NCBI GenBank assembly: GCA_937948985.1
Contig: CALFAK010000115.1
Coordinates: forward strand, 1 to 46,368
Source of the DNA: an uncultured Neomegalonema sp.
GTDB lineage: Bacteria; Pseudomonadota; Alphaproteobacteria; Rhodobacterales; Rhodobacteraceae
DNA length: 46,368 bases
Direction of reading: 5' to 3'
The position numbers and the translations under genes were made by a program. Shown in pieces: positions 1 to 8,677 of this stretch. Positions within the stretch are counted from its first letter, which is position 1, and each line of letters opens with the position of its first letter. The notes under the pieces are model-generated. The model worked only from the letters and a program-made list of their open reading frames with translations, was not told the DNA's origin and searched no databases.

Positions 1-1
1 T

Positions 2-2032
2 GGCGTCATTCCTCCCTTCGCCGATCAGCCGATGCTGGCCGGAAGCCGCGCGCGGTTCCGGGGCGAGGCCGTGGCCCTCGTCGCGCTGGAGCCGGAACAC
101 GGCCAAACCTCACTCGATACCTTCCCCGTCTCATGGCAACCGCTGCCCGATACATTGGATGAAGCGGCGGGCCAAGCTGCCGACGCCCCCGTGCTGCACG
201 ATACGCGCGAAGGTAATATTCTTACCCAAGGCTTCGTCAAATCCGGCGATGCCGACGCGGCCCTCGCGAATGCCACGCATATTATCGAAGGATCAATCCG
301 CACCTCCTACGTCGAACACGCCTATATCGAACCTGAAGCGGGCGCGGCGTGGATGGACGGTGATACGCTGGTGATCCAAACTTGTACCCAAGCCCCTGTT
401 ATGGACCGTGATGACACCGCCGCCATGATGGCTCTTCCGCCGGAGCGGGTGCGCATCATCGCGACCGCCACGGGCGGTGGCTTCGGCTCCAAACTCGATG
501 TCTCGCTGCACCCGTTGGTCGGCTTGGTCGCACTCAAGACGGGCCGCCCGGCGCGGATGGTTTACACCCGCACAGAGTCGATGCAATCAACCACAAAGCG
601 CCACCCCGCTACCATGACCGCCCGCATCGGTGCGGATGCGGAGGGGAATGTCGTGGGCATGGACTTCCAAGGTGATTTCAACACGGGCGCCTATGCCAGT
701 TGGGGACCGACCGTCGCCAACCGCGTTCCCGTCCACGCTTCCGGCCCATACCGCGTGCCCCATTACCGCGCCTTGGGCCGCGCCATCCATACCAACGGCC
801 CTGTTTCGGGCGCTTTCAGAGGCTTCGGCGTCCCTCAAGCGGCAATCATGCAAGAGACGTTGTTCGACAAATTGGCCGACAGCACCGGCATAGACCGTCT
901 CGATTTCCGCCTGCGCAACGCCTATCGCGACGGTGACGTGACCGCCACGGGCCAGACCCTGAAAGGCGGCGTCGGCATCATAGAATGCCTTGAGGCTCTG
1001 CAAACCGCATGGGACGCCGCCAAAGCGGATGCGGCGGCATGGAACGCGGCGAACACCACGATCAAACGCGGCATCGGCGTGGCCTCCTGCTGGTACGGCT
1101 GCGGCAACACCTCCCTGCCTAACCCTTCCACCATCCGCGTTGGCATTAGCGCGGCGGGCCGTGTGGTGCTGCATCAGGGCGCATCTGATATCGGCCAAGG
1201 CTCCAACACCGTCATCAGCCAAATCTGCGCCGATGCGTTGGGCTTGCCGTTGAACGCGTTCGATCTGATCGGGCCGGACACGGCGCTGACCCCTGATGCG
1301 GGCAAAACCTCCGCCTCCCGTCAGACCTACGTCACGGGCAAAGCGGCGGAGAAATCGTGCCGCGCCCTGCGCGCCGCCATCCTGCGCCACGCGAATGCCG
1401 GAGAAAACGCGACCCTCCGCCTGGAGGGCACGTCGCTCAACGTGGAGGAGGGCGGTGACATCCGCCACATCCCCCTTGCGACTCTGCCGCTTGATCCGAA
1501 CGGCTACGCTTTCATGGCTGAGGAAACTTACGATCCGCCCACGACCACGCTGGACGAAAACGGGCAGGGCATTCCTTACGCCGTCTACGGGTACGGCGCA
1601 CAGCTTGTGGTGCTGAATGTCGATACCGCGCTGGGAAAGGTCCATCTGCACAAAATCATCGCTGCCCATGATGTCGGGCGCGCGATCAATCCCGTGTTGG
1701 CCGAAGGTCAGATTGAGGGCGGCATCGCCCAAGGCATCGGCCTTGCGTTGATGGAGGAGTATATCCCCGGCAGGACCGAGAACCTGCACGATTATCTCAT
1801 CCCTTCTATCGGCGACGTGCCGGATATTGAGTCGATCCTTATCGAAAAGCCTGACCCCGAAGGCCCGTTTGGCGCAAAAGGGTTGGGCGAACACGTCCTC
1901 ATCCCCACTGCCCCCGCGATCCTGAACGCCATCCGCCACGCCACGGGAGCGGAAATTACCCATCTGCCCGCTTTGCCTCACCGTGTGAAAGCGGCGATTA
2001 ATCGTGTCCGCGCCACCAAGGTTGCGCGCTGA
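2..2032 (+). CDS. Xanthine dehydrogenase-family molybdopterin-binding subunit, 5'-truncated by window edge
   Basis: The frame is open from base 2, before the first ATG at 32, so the amino terminus lies outside the window; 676 residues are visible and roughly 80-100 are probably missing. This is the large catalytic subunit of a molybdenum hydroxylase, which hydroxylates aldehydes or N-heterocycles using Mo-molybdopterin cytosine dinucleotide. Visible family landmarks are a GGGFGSK stretch about residue 160, SGAFRGFG about 265, the DVGRAINP and EGQIEGGIAQG stretches near the C terminus, and the terminal GAKGLGE motif carrying the catalytic Glu. The substrate cannot be read from sequence. The FeS and FAD subunits, if encoded nearby, would lie upstream. 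No partner gene follows. Confidence 0.9.
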   Translation, partial: GVIPPFADQPMLAGSRARFRGEAVALVALEPEHGQTSLDTFPVSWQPLPDTLDEAAGQAADAPVLHDTREGNILTQGFVKSGDADAALANATHIIEGSIRTSYVEHAYIEPEAGAAWMDGDTLVIQTCTQAPVMDRDDTAAMMALPPERVRIIATATGGGFGSKLDVSLHPLVGLVALKTGRPARMVYTRTESMQSTTKRHPATMTARIGADAEGNVVGMDFQGDFNTGAYASWGPTVANRVPVHASGPYRVPHYRALGRAIHTNGPVSGAFRGFGVPQAAIMQETLFDKLADSTGIDRLDFRLRNAYRDGDVTATGQTLKGGVGIIECLEALQTAWDAAKADAAAWNAANTTIKRGIGVASCWYGCGNTSLPNPSTIRVGISAAGRVVLHQGASDIGQGSNTVISQICADALGLPLNAFDLIGPDTALTPDAGKTSASRQTYVTGKAAEKSCRALRAAILRHANAGENATLRLEGTSLNVEEGGDIRHIPLATLPLDPNGYAFMAEETYDPPTTTLDENGQGIPYAVYGYGAQLVVLNVDTALGKVHLHKIIAAHDVGRAINPVLAEGQIEGGIAQGIGLALMEEYIPGRTENLHDYLIPSIGDVPDIESILIEKPDPEGPFGAKGLGEHVLIPTAPAILNAIRHATGAEITHLPALPHRVKAAINRVRATKVAR

Positions 2033-2115
2033 AACGCTGTACCCGTTTAGCGCGTCTCAACCGCCACAACCTCGCGAAATCGTGCTTATACATAGCGGAA
2101 CAATAAGGCTCCTCT

Positions 2116-2144
2116 TTGCGTATCGTCGTCAGCATTCCTATCTA
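2116..2144 (+). promoter_or_regulatory. Candidate sigma-70 promoter for the small secreted protein gene
   Basis: TTGCGT at 2116-2121 and TATCTA at 2139-2144 are separated by exactly 17 bases, and the start codon follows 25 bases further on. The match was made by eye; no transcription start is known. Confidence 0.45.
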
Positions 2145-2169
2145 ATAAGAAGTTAACGAGGAGAATCTT

Positions 2170-2499
2170 ATGCAGTTTTGGAAACCTTTAGCTGTGTGCG
2201 CTATGATCGCCGCCGCAACGCCCGCCTTTGCACAATCGCTCGCAGACGGTCAGAGTGATTTTGATTTGGATGCTTTGCCTGTTTTGTCAGAAGCGGAAGT
2301 CGCTGCGATATTCGGTGCGCGCGTAATCTCTGAAGAGGCTACCCCTGTGCAGGGTGAGGATGTCTCAATTTACGTTGTTGAAGACAACGAGGCAAAACCC
2401 GAAGCCGCATGGACTGATGCAGATACTAAGCGTTGTGAAGCAAGCAACGGAATTGTCTTGCCAATTTCATCTGGCCGCATTGCCTGTTTCGCCCTTTGA
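2170..2499 (+). CDS. Small secreted protein with C-terminal Cys-pair motif, function unknown
   Basis: A 109-residue protein with a clear Sec signal peptide (residues 1-22, hydrophobic core then AFA|Q cleavage site). The mature part is acidic and ends in a two-cysteine module: C89 and C106 are 17 residues apart, with a small-G pair after the first Cys and G-x-x-A-C near the very C terminus. A disulphide in the periplasm is the simplest reading. GAGGAG at 2158-2163 lies six bases before the ATG and fixes the start. The same module occurs in the next gene (2839-3348), so the two are probably related. I do not recognise the family and assign no function. Confidence 0.75.
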   Translation: MQFWKPLAVCAMIAAATPAFAQSLADGQSDFDLDALPVLSEAEVAAIFGARVISEEATPVQGEDVSIYVVEDNEAKPEAAWTDADTKRCEASNGIVLPISSGRIACFAL

Positions 2500-2509
2500 T
2501 CCGCTTTAA

Positions 2510-2533
2510 TCAGAGGCGAAAAATCGCCTCTGA
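2510..2533 (+). terminator. Hairpin after the small secreted protein gene
   Basis: A perfect 10-bp stem (TCAGAGGCGA with TCGCCTCTGA) closes a four-base A loop, 10 bases after the stop codon. The downstream side lacks a proper T run, so termination is likely but not of classic intrinsic form. Confidence 0.5.
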
Positions 2534-2838
2534 TAACTTATCGTAACAGTCTGATTCGCGATTTGTGTCCAATTGTGTCAGGAATGTGGTGCATCTCAGC
2601 CACGAAATCGCATAATTTTTTGAGTGCGACATTTTGTCCATTTTGTGGATGGAACTCCTTGAGAATCAAGGCCTGATAACCGGGTCATGACATCTGTTAT
2701 GGTCGGCTGATCCGTATATTGAGATTTATTTTATTAACTTCTTCGCGCTCTTTCACTTAAACATTCGTGATGACGGCCCAAAGCCGCAGTCACAAAAGTG
2801 CTCTCAGGCACAATTGAAAATCTTGGCAGGAGACTATC
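2534..2838. other. Intergenic region, AT-rich, no gene seen
   Basis: Roughly 300 bases between the hairpin and the next start. It is richer in A and T than the flanking genes, and I find no credible reading frame or RNA gene. The promoter of the 2839 gene should lie here, but no convincing -35/-10 pair stands out. Confidence 0.5.
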
Positions 2839-3348
2839 GTGGTAAAATCATCTCTCGCAGCACTTGCTGTAGCAATGACGTTCGCCTCAAGTTTTGCACA
2901 TGCAGAAGATCTCGGCATTTTGATACCTGAAACTGTTGAAGCATCCATTTACGGTTCCACTGAAACGGTTGTTCGCATTCCAAAGGCTGACGAAGTTCGT
3001 TCGCAAACAGTCGCTGCTGTTGAATTCACGCAGCCGGTAGGCGCGCCTGACCCAAGCCAGCCCCTCGACATGACCGGCGCTGACGGTACACTCCGCGCTT
3101 GCTACGCAGCGGGCGGCATGGCCAGCCAGTCTGAGGATTTCAACCATTACTGTAACTATGAAATTTCCGCACCGGGCCAATCGACCGCTTCGGCGTCCAC
3201 CGGATCGTCCAGCATTGTCGCTCAAGGGGTGGACACGGGCTATAACGGCACCGAGAACATCGCTGATGAGGCACTGATGGATTGTGTCAGTCGCGGCGGC
3301 TCGCTTATTCAACTCGCTGATAACGGTCAGTACGCTTGCGCGATGTGA
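2839..3348 (+). CDS. Secreted protein with two Cys-pair modules, function unknown
   Basis: A 169-residue protein starting with GTG, supported by CAGGAG about eight bases upstream. Residues 1-22 are a Sec signal peptide ending AHA|E. The mature protein has two copies of a Cys-pair module: C88-C105 and C149-C167, each with GG four to five residues after the first Cys. The second copy closely resembles the C terminus of the neighbouring 109-residue protein. A Ser/Thr/Ala-rich linker (about 112-128) joins the two. This pattern suggests a periplasmic or surface protein built from a small disulphide repeat. No named family is recognised. It is followed at 3387 by a strong terminator. Confidence 0.75.
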   Translation: MVKSSLAALAVAMTFASSFAHAEDLGILIPETVEASIYGSTETVVRIPKADEVRSQTVAAVEFTQPVGAPDPSQPLDMTGADGTLRACYAAGGMASQSEDFNHYCNYEISAPGQSTASASTGSSSIVAQGVDTGYNGTENIADEALMDCVSRGGSLIQLADNGQYACAM

Positions 3349-3386
3349 TCTTGCGGTGTCGCTAGACCTGCCCTGATCTGAATGAT

Positions 3387-3425
3387 AACGCTTTCCCGCA
3401 ACATACTGGCGGGAGAGCGTTTTTT
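3387..3425 (+). terminator. Intrinsic terminator overlapping the nadD translation start
   Basis: A 13-bp stem (3387-3399 with 3409-3421, one G-U pair) closes a nine-base loop and runs into a T tract. It ends the upstream secreted-protein transcript. Its 3' arm contains GGGAG at 3411-3415, which is also the only good ribosome binding site for nadD. Confidence 0.8.
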
Positions 3426-4020
3426 GTTTCAGGCAAGACCAACAGCGTCATCGGGTTTGCGCGTCGGCTTGTTGGGCGGTTCTTTCAATCCGGCCCATGC
3501 GGGGCATTTGCACATATCGAAAACCGCAATGCGGCGGCTGAATCTGGATCGTGTCTGGTGGTTGTTATCCCCCGGAAACCCGCTGAAACCCAACCCTCCC
3601 GCGCCGATGCCAAAGCGTATTGAGGCGGCGTGTGCGGTGATCGATCACCCCCGCATTATCGCCACAGACATTGAAACCCGCCTTGGCACCCGCTTTACGT
3701 TGGACACGATTTGCGCGTTAACGGAAATTTACCCTAAAGTGCGCTTTGTGTGGCTGATGGGTGCGGATAATCTCGCCCAGTTTCATCGCTGGAACAGGTG
3801 GCAGCAGATCATGAATCGCGTTCCCATAGCTGTATTGGCGCGTCCCGGGCAACAAATACGCGCCGGATTATCGCCAGCCGCGCGCCGCTTTGACACCTAT
3901 AGGATGCCACCGGATGCCGCTCCGGTTCTGTCGCTGCAAGAGGCACCGTGTTGGACCATGCTCAGCCACCCGATGTCCCCGCTTTCCTCAACCCTGATTA
4001 GAAAATCCGGTGCATGGTGA
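3424..4020 (+). CDS. nadD: Nicotinate-nucleotide adenylyltransferase
   Basis: NadD transfers AMP from ATP to nicotinate mononucleotide, giving deamido-NAD in the cytoplasm. The nucleotidyltransferase signature GGSFNPAHAGHLHI is near the amino end, the SPGNPLKP substrate loop follows, then LMGADNLAQFHRW, and S-S-T-x-I-R close to the C terminus. I choose the TTG at 3424 (198 residues) because GGGAG sits eight bases upstream. The ATG at 3382 would place the first 14 codons inside the 5' terminator hairpin and has no ribosome binding site. The stop overlaps the dacB start by seven bases, indicating translational coupling. Confidence 0.88.
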   Translation: MFQARPTASSGLRVGLLGGSFNPAHAGHLHISKTAMRRLNLDRVWWLLSPGNPLKPNPPAPMPKRIEAACAVIDHPRIIATDIETRLGTRFTLDTICALTEIYPKVRFVWLMGADNLAQFHRWNRWQQIMNRVPIAVLARPGQQIRAGLSPAARRFDTYRMPPDAAPVLSLQEAPCWTMLSHPMSPLSSTLIRKSGAW

Positions 4021-5510
4021 TCGCGCGGCGCAGATTCATCGGCGGCGCTTTGGCTCTGACGGGGCAGGGGGCGCTGACGGGGCAAAGCGCTTTTGCCGCG
4101 CAATCCCCCATCCCGCGTGCAAGGCCGGCCCGCTCCTCCGCCTTCTCGCTCAACGTCGCTCCCCCGCGCGGGCGCAGCGGTTGGGTGCTGATGGATGCGC
4201 TCACCGGAGAGGTGCTTGACGCGCATAATGATGACCAGCCGTTTATCCCCGCCTCCGTGACGAAATCCGTCACCAGCTTCCTCACCCTCTCCGCCTTCCG
4301 CCCGGAAGCGCGCTTCGTGACGCAGCTTTTCGCCACCGGACCGATTGAGAACGGCACGATCAAAGGTGACCTGCACCTCATCGGCGGGGGTGACCCGGCA
4401 CTCGACACCGCTGACCTCGCCGATCTGGCCGCAAAGCTGAAAGCCAAAGGCGTGCGCCGCATCACGGGCCGTTTTTTCTACAATGGCAGCGCTTTGCCGG
4501 AGGTGGCCAGCCTCAACGAGCGCCAACCGATGCAAGCGGGTTACAACCCCGGTATCAGCGGTCTCAACCTCAACTTCAACCGCGTGTTAATGAAGTGGCG
4601 GCAGCACAATGGCCGCCTCGCGCTTGCCAGCACCGCCTTTGCGGATAGCCGTTCCGTCCCCGCCAAATCTGTCACTTTCCGCAGTTCGGCGGCGCAAATT
4701 TACGAACACGGCATCTTGGGTCAGCGCGAGCTGTGGACCATCCCCAGCCGCAGCTTGCGCAAAGCCGGACAGCGCTGGTTCCCCGTCCGCCGTCCGGCGG
4801 CTTACGCGGCGGAGGTGTTCCGCTCGCTCTGCATTGAATCCGGTATCACGCTCCCCGCCGGCCAGGCGACGGCAGAGACACCCGCCGGAGATGAAATCGC
4901 CATCCACCGCTCCGATGTCGCGTTCGGCCTGCTGATGAAGATGATGAAATACTCCAACAATCTCACTGCCGAGACATTGGGCATGGCTTCCGCCCGGCGC
5001 CTGATGCGCGAACCGGATAGCCTGACCGACGCGGGCGCGCTCTCCGCCGATTGGCTGCGCGGTGACGGCAATGCGCTTGATCCGGTCAAGGACACGGGGT
5101 TTGTGATGGAGAACCATTCCGGCCTCAGCATCCGTTCGCGTATGACGCCGATGCAACTGGCCAACGTGCTGCGCGTTGCGCATGAGCGGTATGGCAGCGG
5201 TTTCATAAACCTGCACAGCAAAGGCGATCTGAAAATCCCGCGCGGCACAACCCTGCCGCAACACAGCTTTTGGTCAAAGACCGGAACCATGCATTTCGTG
5301 CGCAGCTTGGCCGGATTTCTCGAAGTGGATGGCCGCAAAGCGATTTTCGTGCTGATGAATGTCGAGGACGATTTCCGCGCCGCAACAGACGCCAGTTTCC
5401 GTCCCTATGACGAATCCACCCCACGCGGCGCCCGCCGCTGGTTACGCTCCGCGCTGAAGTTTGAAAACGAACTCCTCAGCCACTGGGTCTCGCGTGAGCT
5501 GAAATTTTAA
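4014..5510 (+). CDS. dacB: D-alanyl-D-alanine carboxypeptidase/endopeptidase, PBP4 family
   Basis: A 498-residue serine peptidase of family S13, which trims peptidoglycan stem peptides or cross-links in the periplasm. The three penicillin-binding motifs are present: S81-V-T-K84 (nucleophile Ser and Lys), SNN in a KYSNNLTAE context near residue 305, and KTGT in a WSKTGTMHF context near residue 422. The amino terminus carries ARRRFIGGA followed by a hydrophobic stretch and an AFA cleavage site, which looks like a twin-arginine (Tat) export signal. The gene overlaps nadD by seven bases. The stop is followed by an A-rich stretch and a 255-base gap to the next gene. Confidence 0.9.
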   Translation: MVIARRRFIGGALALTGQGALTGQSAFAAQSPIPRARPARSSAFSLNVAPPRGRSGWVLMDALTGEVLDAHNDDQPFIPASVTKSVTSFLTLSAFRPEARFVTQLFATGPIENGTIKGDLHLIGGGDPALDTADLADLAAKLKAKGVRRITGRFFYNGSALPEVASLNERQPMQAGYNPGISGLNLNFNRVLMKWRQHNGRLALASTAFADSRSVPAKSVTFRSSAAQIYEHGILGQRELWTIPSRSLRKAGQRWFPVRRPAAYAAEVFRSLCIESGITLPAGQATAETPAGDEIAIHRSDVAFGLLMKMMKYSNNLTAETLGMASARRLMREPDSLTDAGALSADWLRGDGNALDPVKDTGFVMENHSGLSIRSRMTPMQLANVLRVAHERYGSGFINLHSKGDLKIPRGTTLPQHSFWSKTGTMHFVRSLAGFLEVDGRKAIFVLMNVEDDFRAATDASFRPYDESTPRGARRWLRSALKFENELLSHWVSRELKF

Positions 5511-5765
5511 AAAACAAAATGATGCCGGTTGTTCCACGAATGACAGTCATCGTAATTCTCGCTCACAAGGTTCGCCCCCTTTGTTGATTTATAGCAATAC
5601 ACCACAACCATTCGCGCAAGTGTCATCCCTTGCATCAGCATATCTTTCACGCATGGCGGTTGATTGCGCGTATATCGGCCCCGTTATGTCGTTGCCAGTC
5701 GCGGCGTCCGGTATATGCTGTGCAATCCATCGGTATTGTTGCGCAGGTCATTATAGGAGGCATAG

Positions 5766-7274
5766 ATGAGCCGCCCGAATATTCTCATCATCATGGTCGA
5801 TCAGTTGAACGGCACGCTGTTCCCGGACGGGCCAGCGCCTTTCCTCCATACGCCCCATCTTGATGCTCTTGCGGCACAGTCAACGCGCTTTCAAAATGCT
5901 TACTGCGCCTCGCCTCTATGCGCACCCTCCCGCGCCGCGTTCATGTCCGGCCAATTGGCCAGCCGCACACGGGTCTATGACAATGCGGCAGAATTCCCCT
6001 CCGCCATCCCCACCTACGCCCACCACCTGCGCCGCGCCGGATATTTCACGGCTCTCAGCGGCAAGATGCACATGGTCGGCCCCGATCAGCTGCACGGGTT
6101 CGAGCAACGCCTGACCACCGATGTCTACCCCGCCGATTTCGGCTGGACCCCCGATTACCGCAAACCCGGCGAGCGGATTGACTGGTGGTATCATAACATG
6201 GGCAGCGTCACGGGCGCGGGCTGTGCCGAGATTTCCAACCAGCTCGAATATGACGACGAGGTTGCCTATAATGCGAAAGCCAAGCTCTATGACCTCGCAC
6301 GCGGTGCTGACAAACGCCCCTTCTGCCTGACCGTCAGCTTCACGCACCCGCACGACCCCTACGTCGCCCGCAAGAAATTCTGGGACATGTACCCCGACCC
6401 GCCCATGCCAACCATTCCGGCGATGGACTACGAGGACCACGACCCCCATTCAAAGCGCATTTTCGACGCCAACGACTGGCGCAGCTTTGACATCACCGAA
6501 GACGATATCCGCCGCTCCCGCCGCGCCTATTTCGCCAACATCTCCTATCTCGACGAGAAAATCGGCGAGATCATGGGCGTGCTCAAAGATTGCCGGATGG
6601 ATGACAACACCATCGTTGTCTTCTGCTCCGACCACGGCGATATGCTGGGCGAGCGCGGCTTATGGTTCAAGATGAGCCTTTACGAAGGCTCCTCCCGTGT
6701 GCCGCTGATGATCCGCACACCCGGCGGGGCAGGGGGCGCGATTACCGCACCCGTCTCGCTGCTCGATGTAACACCAACGCTGGCTGATCTCGTCGGCGTC
6801 GATATGGGCGAGGTGATGCCCTGGACCGATGGCGAAAGCCTCGTCCCGACCATGAACGGTACCCCGCGCGAGGCGTCTGTCGCCGTGGAATACGCCGCCG
6901 AGGCCAGCTACGCGCCGCTCGTTTCCCTGCGCCGGGGCGCGTGGAAGTATAACCATTGCGAACTCGATCCCCCGCAGCTGTTCAACCTCGACGATGACCC
7001 GCACGAGCTGACCAACCTCGCCGCTGACCCCGCTCACGCCGACACCGCCGCAGAATTTGCCGCCGAGGTCGCGAGACGTTGGGATATGGCCCGCTTTGAC
7101 TCCGAAGTCCGTGAGAGCCAGGCCCGCCGTTGGGTGGTCTACGAAGCCTTGCGCAACGGCGCGTACTATCCTTGGGATTTCCAGCCGCTTCAACAGGCAT
7201 CAGAACGCTACATGCGCAACCATCTTGACTTGAATGTTCTTGAGGAAAACCAACGCTTCCCGCGCGGCGAGTGA
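5766..7274 (+). CDS. betC: Choline-sulfatase
   Basis: BetC hydrolyses choline-O-sulfate to choline and sulfate, feeding glycine betaine synthesis or sulfur supply. The 502-residue length matches the family. The sulfatase active-site motif C52-A-P-S-R56 is intact, with Cys as the residue converted to formylglycine. Metal-binding residues at the amino end (MVDQL) and the SDHGDMLGE stretch near 287 are present, and the C-terminal stretch ending WDFQPLQQASERYMRN is the characteristic choline-sulfatase tail. AGGAGG at 5755-5760 precedes the ATG by five bases. No betI, betA, betB or transporter gene lies in the window; instead it is coupled to an FAD oxidoreductase. Confidence 0.92.
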   Translation: MSRPNILIIMVDQLNGTLFPDGPAPFLHTPHLDALAAQSTRFQNAYCASPLCAPSRAAFMSGQLASRTRVYDNAAEFPSAIPTYAHHLRRAGYFTALSGKMHMVGPDQLHGFEQRLTTDVYPADFGWTPDYRKPGERIDWWYHNMGSVTGAGCAEISNQLEYDDEVAYNAKAKLYDLARGADKRPFCLTVSFTHPHDPYVARKKFWDMYPDPPMPTIPAMDYEDHDPHSKRIFDANDWRSFDITEDDIRRSRRAYFANISYLDEKIGEIMGVLKDCRMDDNTIVVFCSDHGDMLGERGLWFKMSLYEGSSRVPLMIRTPGGAGGAITAPVSLLDVTPTLADLVGVDMGEVMPWTDGESLVPTMNGTPREASVAVEYAAEASYAPLVSLRRGAWKYNHCELDPPQLFNLDDDPHELTNLAADPAHADTAAEFAAEVARRWDMARFDSEVRESQARRWVVYEALRNGAYYPWDFQPLQQASERYMRNHLDLNVLEENQRFPRGE

Positions 7275-8572
7275 TCATTACAGATGCTGTTATGAAGGCT
7301 GAAACCTACTACGCCGCCACCGCCCGTGACACGGCGCCCTATCCCGCGCTGCAAGGTGATATCGACGTTGATATTGTCATCATCGGCGGCGGCCTCACAG
7401 GCGTGAACAGCGCGCTTGAGCTGACCGAACGGGGCTATCGTGTTGCCTTGGTAGAAGCGGAGCGGATCGGCTGGGGCGCGACCGGGCGCAATGGCGGGCA
7501 AGTGACCGGCTCACTCTCCGGCGACGAAGCTCTGACCAAACACCTTCGCAAAACCCAAGGTGCGGCAGCAGAGGATTTCGTCTGGAACATGCGCTGGCGC
7601 GGACATGAGATTATCCGCGACCGCGTTGCCCGCTACAGCATCGAATGCGACCTGCGCCACGGCCACCTGCACACCGCTTATAAACCGAGCCATATGGCGG
7701 AGCTGCGCGCCACACATGAAGAAGCCGGGCGGCGCGGCATGGGCGATGAGGTTGATTTGCTTGACACGGCAGCGGTGCATGAGCGGTTGGAGACCCCGCT
7801 CTATCACGGCGGCCTGCTGAACCGCCGCAACATGCACCTTCATTCTTTAGACCTCTGCCGGGGCGAGGCAAGGGCGGCGGCGGGTCAGGGCGCGCAGATA
7901 TTTGAGACCTCGCCCGTCACAGAGATCATTCACGGTAAACGCCCCGTCGTGGTCACGGCCAAAGGCCGGGTCACCGCTGATACCGTGCTGCTCGCCGGAA
8001 ATGCCTATCACCGCCTCGAACGCGGCAAGCTCGCCGGAAAGCTATTCCCTGCCTCGCTCGCCAACCTGACCACCGCGCCTTTACCGGAAGCTGAAGCGCG
8101 CACCATCAACCCGCAAAATCTGGCGGTCTACGACACCCGTTTCGTCCTCGATTATTACCGCATGACCGCCGATAACCGTCTTATGTTCGGCGGTGGCGCG
8201 AATTACTCCGGCAAAGCCTCTCCCGATATCGCCGCCGAACTTCGCCCCGCGTTGGAGCGCACTTTTCCCCGCCTGCGCGGTGTTGAGATCGAATTCGCGT
8301 GGTCCGGTCAGGCGGGCATCGTCCCGAACCGCATCCCCCAACTGGGCCGCCTCTCTCCGAACGTCTTCTACGCACAAGGCTATTCCGGCCACGGCATCGC
8401 CACCACCCATATCGTCGCTGAGATTATGGCTGAGGCAATCGCGGGCACGATGGACCGCTTTGATATCTTCGCCAGCGTCCCCCACTTGCGTAACCCACTC
8501 GGTGAGCGGGCAGGGCACATGATGCTGGCACTGGGCATGTGGTACTACCGGATGCGTGAAAAGCTGAGTTGA
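7271..8572 (+). CDS. FAD-dependent amine oxidoreductase, DAO/OrdL (PuuB-like) family
   Basis: A 433-residue glycine-oxidase/D-amino-acid-oxidase fold flavoprotein, closest in layout to OrdL and gamma-glutamylputrescine oxidase. The dinucleotide-binding motif IIGGGLTG lies near residue 38, followed by the WGATGRNGGQ stretch typical of this group. The C-terminal FAD segment GYSGHGIATTH is intact. The GTG start overlaps the betC stop codon (GTGA), so the two are probably translated together; an ATG at 7292 is the alternative and has no better ribosome binding site. The substrate is not determined: context suggests an amine or betaine derived from choline-sulfate use, family knowledge suggests a gamma-glutamyl amine. 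Confidence 0.85.
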   Translation: MIITDAVMKAETYYAATARDTAPYPALQGDIDVDIVIIGGGLTGVNSALELTERGYRVALVEAERIGWGATGRNGGQVTGSLSGDEALTKHLRKTQGAAAEDFVWNMRWRGHEIIRDRVARYSIECDLRHGHLHTAYKPSHMAELRATHEEAGRRGMGDEVDLLDTAAVHERLETPLYHGGLLNRRNMHLHSLDLCRGEARAAAGQGAQIFETSPVTEIIHGKRPVVVTAKGRVTADTVLLAGNAYHRLERGKLAGKLFPASLANLTTAPLPEAEARTINPQNLAVYDTRFVLDYYRMTADNRLMFGGGANYSGKASPDIAAELRPALERTFPRLRGVEIEFAWSGQAGIVPNRIPQLGRLSPNVFYAQGYSGHGIATTHIVAEIMAEAIAGTMDRFDIFASVPHLRNPLGERAGHMMLALGMWYYRMREKLS

Positions 8573-8628
8573 GTAGCCCCACCCGAATTTTTAAACCTGT
8601 TGACCGGCGTTCATCCTGTGATGACGGA

Positions 8629-8648
8629 GCGCAAAATCACCTTTGCGC
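8629..8648. terminator. Short hairpin between convergent genes
   Basis: GCGCAAA and TTTGCGC form a 7-bp stem with a six-base loop, located between the oxidoreductase gene and the convergent minus-strand gene ending at 8678. There is no T tract, so this is a weak terminator candidate. Confidence 0.3.
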
Positions 8649-8677
8649 GGCTCAACAGAATGCGTGCGGATATGATC

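Noticed and set aside
587-1981. Long minus-strand open frame (464 codons) opposite the molybdenum hydroxylase gene
   Set aside because: It lies wholly antisense to a gene with clear family motifs, has no recognisable domain, and arises from the high-GC codon pattern of the real gene.
3382-3423. ATG at 3382 as the nadD start
   Set aside because: The first 14 codons would form the 5' arm and loop of a strong terminator and no ribosome binding site precedes it; TTG at 3424 fits better.
5511-5765. Short open frames and a possible promoter (TTGCCA at 5692, TATGCT at 5714) before betC
   Set aside because: The frames overlap one another without family resemblance. The promoter match is weak with a 16-base spacer, so I did not list it as a feature.
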